From the NCBI RefSeq assembly GCF_029784155.1, contig NC_073691.1:51566490-51630489 (forward strand): DNA of 64,000 bases. The letters run 5' to 3'. Below the pieces are notes generated by a model that saw only the letters and a program-made list of their open reading frames with translations, did not search any database and was not told where the DNA came from. The DNA is from Uranotaenia lowii (Eukaryota; Arthropoda; Insecta; Diptera; Culicidae). Both the position numbers and the translations under genes were made by a program. Positions 55,795 through 64,000 of the stretch are shown here, one piece after another (position 1 is the stretch's first letter; each line of letters starts with the position of its first letter).

Positions 55795-58700
55795 CTGCGG
55801 AAATTAGCGGAAAAAAGAAAAATTAAATCACGTTCCGAGAACGATCTCACTAGTTCAGAACCTACCTTAATACAGTCTTCGTAACTCGGTGGCTTCTTGT
55901 TGCCACTCGGCATGGTGTCCATCTGGTGCACGGCCATCGCATTCGAGTACAGGCTGACCGTATCGTAGGGACTGGGGATGTTGGCCAGCGGCGATTCCAC
56001 CGAACTTAGTTGATCCTCGGGGATTTGCATATCACCAACAAGGTTGTTGTTCTTCTTCGCACTGCCGTTAGGCTTCTTGGCAACGGCCTTTCGTCGGATA
56101 CTTCCATCATTTTCGGGACTATTAGGGTTCTGAATACCCTGCATGCCACCGTTCATCTTGGCCCGTTTCTTCTGCTTGTTCTGCTTCGTCGAGGCGATGA
56201 TGGTAGGATGCGTGATGAGGTGTGGATGCGTAGTCGGAGACATAATAGTGTTGGGGATCGTCGTCACCATCTGTGGGCTTCGTGGCACGTGTTCATCCAA
56301 CAACCTCACGATATCCTGATGTATCCGCTCGCTGGCAACGTCCCTTGGCAGTCTGTCCATATGATCGGCAATGTCCCGGTTAGCAAAGTTGTCCAGCAGA
56401 GCTTTACAAGCTTCAAACGATCCTTCTCGAGCTGCCAGGAACAGTGGGGTTTCGTCCTTATCATCCTGAGCATCTCGATTGGCACCATGAGTTAGCAGAA
56501 TGTTGACAGCATCAACGTTGTTAACAGCCGCAGCCCAATGAAGAGCAGTCTTTCCACTGTTGTCTGCAGCATTGATATCCGCGTCAGCCGTGATCAGATC
56601 TTCAACCATTCCTTCGATCGCTAAACGAGCGGCCAAAATCAGTGGAGTCGTACCGTCATGCATGCGGGCGTTCAAATTCGTAGCTCGGTTCCTCAACAAA
56701 ATCTGGAACACACCCATAGCGTCAGCAGCTACGGCAGCATGCAACGGAGTTCTACCGGTGTTATCTTGACAGTTTGCATCAGCTCCAGCATCCAATAGTC
56801 GTTTAGCGGCATCCGCTCGAGCATACCGAGCCGCTAAATGCAGTGAAGTTTCGCCAGTCTTGTCCATTGTGGCGTTCAATTCTGCGCCTTGAGCCACCAA
56901 ATCGGAAATAATCTGCGCCGTAGAATCGTCCGTCTGATCAATATCCTCACCGGAATCCATTCCACCCCCTCGAACGGCGGCCACCATCAACGGAGTCATT
57001 CCACAAGGTCCACGAACATCCACATCGTTGTGACCACCATCGTGATGCGTCGGTGGAGTCATCATGGCTGGATGATCTCGGATATCGGCCGCTTCGAAGT
57101 GTTGTTGCGCCCATACTCGTGGTTCCGTTTCTTCGTAGTCCGTAATGGCCGTATGATCGCTCGAATAACCCTGATCGATAGCCCGCAAACGTTTAGGTTG
57201 CGGCATTTCCGATTCATCATCGCTGTTGCACCATTGCTGCGAGTGACCCATATGGCCATTCGACATGTCCACCATCGAGGGATTTTTGTTCAAATTTCGC
57301 ATCTCCTGACCATCCGGGCGACGTCTCGAAGGTCTACGCACGTTAGTATTAGTTGTGAAGAAGCCTTCCGGGAACCAGGTGACTCCATGAGCACGTTTGC
57401 GATTCGCAACGAGTACTCCGCAGAAAGCAAACAACAGCAAACCGATGAAGAACCCAACCAGAACATAGGTAGAGTTGGTAGATTCAGGAAGACCATCATC
57501 ATCCGGATTAACTCCCCTAACTTGATAAATGGGGAACTGTTTGGAGAGCGAGTGCTTCGAAGCCGTAGCTGCCAAGAACTCAGCCGCTTCATTCGCGGTT
57601 CCGAAACATTCCGCCTCAATAGAACCAATACACTTACGGTTGTCCAACTCCAAAATTACCTGAATACCAGTTTGACGTGTTTCGGTGTAAACAACGTGGT
57701 GTTTCCTTCCAAATTCACTCTCAGCTAATCCCTGAAGAGCGGTCCCACCCTTCCACGGGAAAATCATTTCCATTCCAGCATTGTTCTTCTTTATTCTTAC
57801 CGTGGTTCTCAACTGATGACCTAGATCACGGAGGAACTGTACGGATGTTTTTCTAAACGTCTCCAGATCCATCAACAAGATGATCGATATGGCACCTTCG
57901 GCCAGTTGTGCCGGTTCCTTTTCGTTTTCACAATCCAAACCGTCCCAGTTACATTCAGCATTGTTACAACCGTAGTCACAGAAGCCGTTGGCGTAGTGCT
58001 TCTGACAGTACGCATCATAAACCGGATTACAAGGTTGCAACTTCTTCTCGCAGTCCCTTCCATCAAATAGACACTGGGCATTGTTACATTCCTCGTTACA
58101 GAATCCATCCATGAACACCTCCCAGCAATTGATGCTAGCGGTACAATTCAGCCAAGGGTTGATACCCAATGAACAATCGTTTCCATCGAAATCACAAGCG
58201 TAGGTGTTACACTCTTCGTCACACCTGTGATTACCCTGCTTCTCTCGGCAACCCTTCTTAACGCATTGAGCCCGCTGGTATTCCAAATCAATGGCATACG
58301 TATTCAAGATACCCTTCTTCTTGCTGGCACTCTCAAACCAACCCTTGAACATCGGATCATACAGATTACAGGTCTTACCGGCCCATTTGGGAGGACAGAA
58401 GCACTCGAAGTCACCTAGTTTGTTCTGACAAGCAGCACCTCGCTCACATGGGCTCGAAGTACACTCATCCAAGATGTCATTCTCACAATTGATACCACTG
58501 GTACCCAGCGGACACTCGCATCGATAACCACCTCCGTCGGCAATCTGGCACAACCCGTTGATGCACGGGTTCGAATCGCAATCATGTCCACTGAACTCGC
58601 AGTTCTTACCGTAGTATCCATCGGCGCACACGCAGTGGTGACCAGATTGACGCGTCGAGCAACGACCTCCGTTCAAACAGGGGGAATTGGCACAGAAATC

Positions 58701-61232
58701 GACCTTAATCTCACAGTGACGTCCCATGTGACCCGGCTTGCAGTTGCAGTGGTAATCGTTTACCAATTGGACGCAATCCAGTGTTCCCGGATTGGAACAC
58801 GGGTTCGACAAGCATTCGTTGATGTCTCCCTCGCAACGGGATCCAACAAAACCAGGGGGACAGCGACACTCGAATCCACCCACCTGTTGATGAGAAATTA
58901 AAAAAAAATGAGTAATCATCCTAAGCACCCTCAGTATTGACCAAACCTACCTTATCGATACAGCTTCCATTGTTGTGGCAAGCCCCCGGAACGCAATCGT
59001 CGGTGTTGATTTCGCACAGTACACCCAGCGTTCCCGGTGGACACGAACACTTGTAGTCGTCGATGAGATCGTGGCAGATACCGCCGTTGCGGCACGGGTT
59101 CGGTTTGCATTCGTCGATGTTCAGCTCACAGTTCTGACCCTGGAAACCCTTCTTGCAGATGCACTTGTACGAGCCGATCAGATCTTTGCAGTGGCCTCCA
59201 TTCCGACATGGTTGGCTTTCGCATTCGTTGATCTCCTTTTGACAGTACGACCCGGTATATCCATTTTGGCAGTGACAGCGGTGAGAGTTGCCGAAATCTT
59301 CACAAGTTCCGTTATTGCAAAGCGTTTTTGGATCCCGTCCTTTGCGCATGGCTGCGTCCTTGCAGGAAACCATCTGAACGTCACACAGTTTCCCGGTCCA
59401 TCCAGGACCACAAGTACATTGGAAGACGTTCTCCCGCTGGGTACAGGTGGCTCCATTTTCACACGGCGATTGCGAACACCAATCTACGTAGTCCATACAC
59501 TGCTTACCGGTGTATCCGTACGAACAGTGGCAGGTGTAATCGTTGTCATAATCGTAGCAAGTAGCTCCATTGCGACAAGGTTGCGAGTCACACTTGTTGA
59601 TCTTGTACTGACAATTCGACCCCGTGAATCCCGTCTGACAGGAACAGTTATAGCTGTTGATACCATCGATACAGGTTCCGCCATTCATGCAAGAGCTTTC
59701 CGTACAATCTTCGTCATTAGTTTGACAATTCATACCACTGAACCCAAGAGGACAGGTACAAGTATACGAATTGACGTACTGGGTACAAGTTGCTCCATGT
59801 TGACAAGGCATCGAGAGGCATTCGTTAACGTCTACTTCGCAGTGTTTACCTTCGAAACCATCCACGCACAAGCAAGTATAGTCTCCAATTCCATCTAAAC
59901 AGGTTCCTCCGTTTTGACAAGGGAAGGAAGCGCAATCGTCGGTGTTCACCGTGCAGTCCCGACCTTCGTAACCTTTAGCGCACAGACATTGATAAGAGCC
60001 GTTGGTATTTCTACAAGTAGCGCCGTTGCGGCATGGTGACGAAAGAGCACACTCATTGATGTCTTCATCGCAAAGTCTACCGGTGTATCCCAAGGTACAG
60101 CTGCACGAGAAATCCAGATAATTTGGACTCGGTGAACATTTGGCTCCATTACGGCAACGATTCGGTAGACACGGATCCATCTGCGACTCACAATCACGGC
60201 CGGTGAACGGAACCCTACACACACATTTGTACCCGTTGACCAGATCAATGCAAGAGCCTCCATTACGGCACGGGTTGTTGACGCAATCGTCGATGTTGAT
60301 TTCACAATTTCGTCCCGAATACCCCGGCATGCATTGACAAGTGTACGAGTTTAGACCATCTCTACAGATTCCTCCGTGCTGGCATGGGTTTGAACTACAT
60401 TCATCGATATCCGTTTCACAGCGACGACCTCCATAACCAGGTGGACAGTGACAGATAAACTGGTTGACTCCGTCCTCACATCGACCTCCATTAATACACG
60501 GATTCGAAGCGCATTCGTCAACATCGCTCAAACATCTAGCGTCGAAGTATCCCCTCGGACATTCGCACCGGAATCCGTTGATCAAATCCATACAAACTCC
60601 ACCATTGGCACAAGGATCCGAGGCACATTCGTTGATATTCGTCTCACAATGCGTTCCCGTAAATCCAGGAACACACTGACAGGTGTACCGGTTAATACCA
60701 TCGATACACTTGGCTCCATGTCGGCACGGATTACTATGGCACTCGTTCACATTAACTTCACAATTCGGACCAGAAGTTCCCGGTTGGCACCTGCAGATGT
60801 ATCCACCGACCAAATCCTCACAGTGTCCTCCAAACTGGCAAGGGTTCGATTCGCATTCGTTGATCTGAATCTGGCAAAGGTACCCAGTATAACCTGGGTT
60901 ACACTGGCAGCTGAACGAATTATCTCCATCGATACAGACACCCCGATGGCAAGGATTCGACTGACAATCGTTGATATTCGTTTCACAGGACATCCCCGTA
61001 TACCCCGGAGGACACTCGCACGTATAACCGGCAATCGAATCGTGACAGATCCCCCCGTTCCGGCACGGCTGCGACAAACAATCGTCAATATTGATCTGAC
61101 ACCGCAACCCGGTAAACCCGATCGCACAGGTACACTTGAACGAATTGATCAGATCCCGGCAGATACCTCCATTCAGACATGGCTTGGTGGCACACTCGTC
61201 GATGTCGATCTCGCACTGCGTTCCGGTGAAAC
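54677..61232 (-). CDS. N: Notch receptor, C-terminal two thirds (5' exons beyond the window)
   Basis: Five exons on the minus strand: 61232-58951, 58883-55866, 55794-55536, 55467-55147 and 55071-54677 (stop TGA 54679-54677), all with GT/AG junctions and compatible phases; about 2,090 residues are present. Order: 24 EGF-like repeats, LNR repeats, heterodimerisation region, transmembrane helix, RAM, ankyrin repeats, nuclear-localisation/transactivation region, glutamine tract, PEST. If the protein has 36 EGF repeats as in Drosophila, the first here is EGF13, so ligand-binding EGF11-12 are upstream of 64000. Notch is the Delta/Serrate receptor; after ADAM and gamma-secretase cleavage its intracellular part joins Su(H) and Mastermind to activate target genes. 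No disruption of the coding exons was seen. Confidence 0.97.
55286..55345 (-). repeat. CAG/CAA glutamine (opa) tract, 20 codons
   Basis: It encodes twenty consecutive Gln, with CAA interruptions throughout. This matches the opa repeat first described in Drosophila Notch. Length is likely polymorphic. Confidence 0.95.
55866..58883 (-). CDS. N: Notch exon with EGF 32-36, LNR, transmembrane, RAM and ankyrin repeats
   Basis: This 3,018-bp exon runs from [12 protein letters not shown] to PPSYEDCIK. After the last EGFs come the LNR modules ([51 protein letters not shown], about 57930-58240). The transmembrane helix ([20 protein letters not shown], about 57405-57467) contains the gamma-secretase GV site and is followed by the stop-transfer NRKR. 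The RAM motif VTWFPEGF is at about 57361-57384. Ankyrin repeats span about 56290-57020 ([49 protein letters not shown]). Basic [10 protein letters not shown] (about 56160-56200) is a likely nuclear signal. Confidence 0.96.
58951..61232 (-). CDS. N: Notch exon with EGF repeats 13-31
   Basis: A 2,282-bp exon starting in phase (two bases complete a Gly codon) encodes 19 complete EGF repeats and most of a 20th, which is finished by the next exon. Many have the calcium-binding form D-I/V-N/D-E-C. The repeat with [20 protein letters not shown] has the extra-long first loop expected near EGF29 of Drosophila Notch, which supports the numbering. Several carry the O-fucose C2-x4-S/T-C3 and O-glucose C-x-S-x-P/A-C sites. 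The acceptor TTTTTCCCAG|GTTTCACC fixes the 5' end; the donor ATAAG|GTAGGT ends it. Confidence 0.95.
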
Positions 61233-64000
61233 CTGGGAAAAAAAATAAGAAAAAACAACTTATTATCTATCATTCGTTGGAAGGTTGCTGGGTCGAATAT
61301 TAGACCAAAAGGCAATTTTATAAATTTTAACGAAACTACACGGGACATTGGCCAGAGTTGAATAATGAAATCGCCTTGAAATCAGGTTAGGGATTGCAAT
61401 TCATACAGGGTTAATTCTAGTTCAGTTCATCGAGCTGGAAGAAATTCTTATATTCATCATACGTTGGAATGTAGTTGGGTCGATAATTCGGCCAAAAGGT
61501 AACCTTGTTAAATTCAAATTAAACTGAAACTAAAGGCAAACAGGTAGTATAAAAATCGTTTTAAAATGTTTCTTTTGATACAGTAAGAGCACGTGCGCTT
61601 CAAATGTGACATTCGTTTAAGCTTAATTATTTTACTGCTAGATAATCCGTCAAGAATAAATTTTTGGGTTTACTTTAATTTTTTTTAGCCTTTTATAAAC
61701 ATATTACTCGGGTCCGAATTTTTCACCCGCTATTTTCAATATTTGCTGTCAATTTCGTCTACATCGATAAAGTTATTACCTTTCATTACGTTTTTATCCC
61801 ACTAGAACAATTTAAACAGGGGAAAAGCATGAAACACGACCTACTGGCTAACAGCATGTTTCAGCAACAAGAAGCTGTAATCTTTGCTCTTCGGGAGGAT
61901 GTTCATATCCTAGGTAGGAGAATCAATTACGTCAATTACCGTTCTCGTGATTGAGCACGTGTTCTTTCAGAGGTTGCTGCTGATCCGCGCGCCAGATAGG
62001 TTCTATATTATTTAATTAATAACTAGTCACCGGACAGGTTTTTTCTGTTCTTCTACGAGGGAGCAAAAAAAAATCTGTCAGTGGGTTTAGAAACTGGGAA
62101 ACAGTTATCAAATCAATCCCGCTAATCTGGATTAGAGGAAATGGAAAGAATGGAAGAGAATTTGGTGGTAGCAATAAAAGAAAACTGTGGGCTATTGATA
62201 ATCCGCCTCGAGTTGCGATGACTAATGATAAGTAAACAATCTCCCGCGGCGTTCTGGATCTCGATTTTCGAAGCAAAGTGTGGCGAGATTTATTGATCAA
62301 ACACCGGCGCAGGTGACCTCTTCCCGTTTTGCATTCTACTTTTTAAACCCACGCAGCAGCTCGATTGCTCTTCAACTCGAATCGAACGATGAGGTGTCGT
62401 CGCGTGGATGATATTTAACCTTTTGTAAAGGTGAGTGGAGGATGAAAGCTACGATAAATAGCTCAAATTCAGCACAAGTACGACAGCTAAGTCCAGGGAC
62501 TCCTTTTAGCTTTGTAATTATTCTCTCTCTGTATTTATAGTTTTTTAAATACATTTACGATCAACTACAACTAAGGGTTCCAAGGCGTGATGCCTACTTG
62601 AAGTCTGGTACAGCTAAGCCATCTAAGGCCGTCGTTATATTAATGGCGGATGAACGAGAATAGAGCAGAGCAGCGGTTATTATGAATCGTACCAATGCTG
62701 CTGTGGAAAAAAACTCGGCCAACTCGCTGACTCGAGAGCCACTCAGGCGAACGGGTGATAAATATTCCTATAAATAATTTTCGTAAAACCGGTTTGAACT
62801 TTGGGCAGCAGCAGCAGCGACTCGGATCGCCTGCTAGTCGCGCTACTCGGAGCCTAGCCGTGCACAGAATAAGGCTTAATGTGAAAGCTAAATAAAGGGT
62901 GGCTCCCGTGTTCGTTCCGATATTGGAATTGTTTGGACCGAGATCTACATGTTGAGGTTCACCAGAAGTCGAGAGCGCCCTCCCAGCTCAACGGGGCCAA
63001 CTCGAAAAGGTTTAACTTTTTTTTTTATCGCGGTCTCTTTCCTTTTTACCGATTTCTGTCATGACGGGATTTGGATCCCGTCGGAAGAGTTGACACATAT
63101 GGAACGTATCAACATTTGTCGACTACCTGTAACAAATTGATCATGACATCTATTTGTCAAAATTCTTGTCGCCGAATGCCCCAAAACAAGTTGTTGATCA
63201 TCTGGTAGCTAATTTTAAACCAGCATTTTATTGACCATTTTAGTATGCTAAACATCGATTCCGAAGCCACGAACCAGATCTAATTGCTCATTCCGATAAC
63301 CGGAGTCGATCTGAAACGCAGCTCAAAACAATACTCTTATCGCAGATGTTATCAGCGAACAATTGTCTAACGAATGTGCAAATCGAACAGAACTCAAACG
63401 AATGAGTACGCGATCTGAATTCTTGAGCAACTCCATGCAAAGAAATTGCAAATTTACATAACAACTGCCCGACTAGCGCTGAGAGACCTATAAAGTTGCC
63501 AAGGGACCCCAATAGAGCGTGCAGAGCGCCACACCATTTCCAAGTCTAAGCCGAGTCTAAGCCTAAGCCTAAGTAAGGGCTGGGTTGTCCGCGATCAATA
63601 ATAACAACAACCATCTTTCGTGACGACCGCTACATATTTCGTGAGACGACACAATACGACAGCCGAGCCGGGCAGCGCCTATCATAGGATTTTTAAATAA
63701 ATCACGCCGTGCAACGAACCTCGAGGGAAAGGGATTGGAATATGAAAATTTATGACATTTCAGGAATACACGATGTGGTTCAGAGCACTCGATGACCTAC
63801 TAGGTACTCTAATCGGTCCGGACGCGCCTATTGTGGTCAGTTTGCAAACGTTAGCTTGTACTTGGGTTTCGGTTCTCGAACATGACCATATGTTGTCTGG
63901 GGTCAGAGTTTCGACACCGAATTCGGATTATGATTTATGGTTCAATTTTGTGGTTTGTTTTTGAACTCTAGTTCTTGAACTGAATCCTATTGAGTACCTA
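61233..64000 (-). other. N: Notch intron (continues past the window)
   Basis: It starts with the acceptor CCCAG before the EGF exon. Two imperfect copies of a Ty3/gypsy RT remnant lie at 61255-61345 and 61440-61530. A (GCAG)-type run occurs near 62805, and a telomere-like CTAAGCC run (63547-63572) near the right edge. Small open frames, for example 63752-63964, have no domain support. No exon recognised. Confidence 0.7.

Noticed and set aside
56889..57728. 279-residue plus-strand frame and other long antisense frames over Notch
   Set aside because: They are shadow frames of the conserved Notch exon.
63752..63964. Possible Notch or other exon after TTTCAG near the right edge
   Set aside because: It is on the wrong strand for Notch and has no domain.

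Overview
This window is insect genomic DNA, most likely from a mosquito (Culicidae). The evidence is three intron-bearing animal genes with insect-type proteins: a VRK/ballchen-type kinase, SPARC/BM-40 and Notch with a polyglutamine 'opa' tract. They sit among transposable elements typical of culicids, including an ITmD37E-like mariner, I-, R1- and RTE-type non-LTR elements, Ty3/gypsy, hAT and tRNA-headed SINE-like repeats. I cannot name the genus. No rRNA, true tRNA, CRISPR or bacterial operon structure is visible.

Layout. 1-3141: a young non-autonomous LTR retrotransposon on the minus strand (left LTR cut by the window edge). 4365-6614: the VRK-family kinase on the plus strand. 7290-8491: one TA-flanked MITE nested in another. 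9166-12530: a decayed I-like element carrying a 5'-truncated R1 fragment. 13118-14084: a non-autonomous hAT with 8-bp target duplication. 14127-19476: a full-length two-ORF I-superfamily element with 13-bp target duplication. 20118-21222: SPARC, minus strand. 22126-24358: a long inverted repeat, then a broken mariner-like transposon. 25592-34000: AT-rich DNA with several MITEs and a zinc-finger-like remnant. 34074-37125: a decayed RTE-like element, minus strand. 37562-43412: a MITE split by a second non-autonomous LTR element (38574-42885, TSD GACCC). 44240-52643: a Ty3/gypsy element preceded by an identical 3.1-kb partial copy. 54677 to beyond 64000: Notch, minus strand. The window holds the exons for EGF 13-36 (inferred numbering), LNR, transmembrane, ankyrin and PEST regions; the upstream exons lie beyond the right edge.

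The host genes are unrelated functionally: a nuclear kinase, a collagen-binding matrix protein and a signalling receptor. Most of the rest is layered transposon insertion. Two signals are the most interesting. First, the gypsy element's single gag-pol frame is interrupted by two (perhaps three) spliceosome-type introns, which a retrotransposon should lose unless unspliced RNA is its genome. Second, all three LTR elements carry a periodic array (minisatellite or serial hairpins) roughly 175-290 bp downstream of the primer-binding site, on the 5' leader side.
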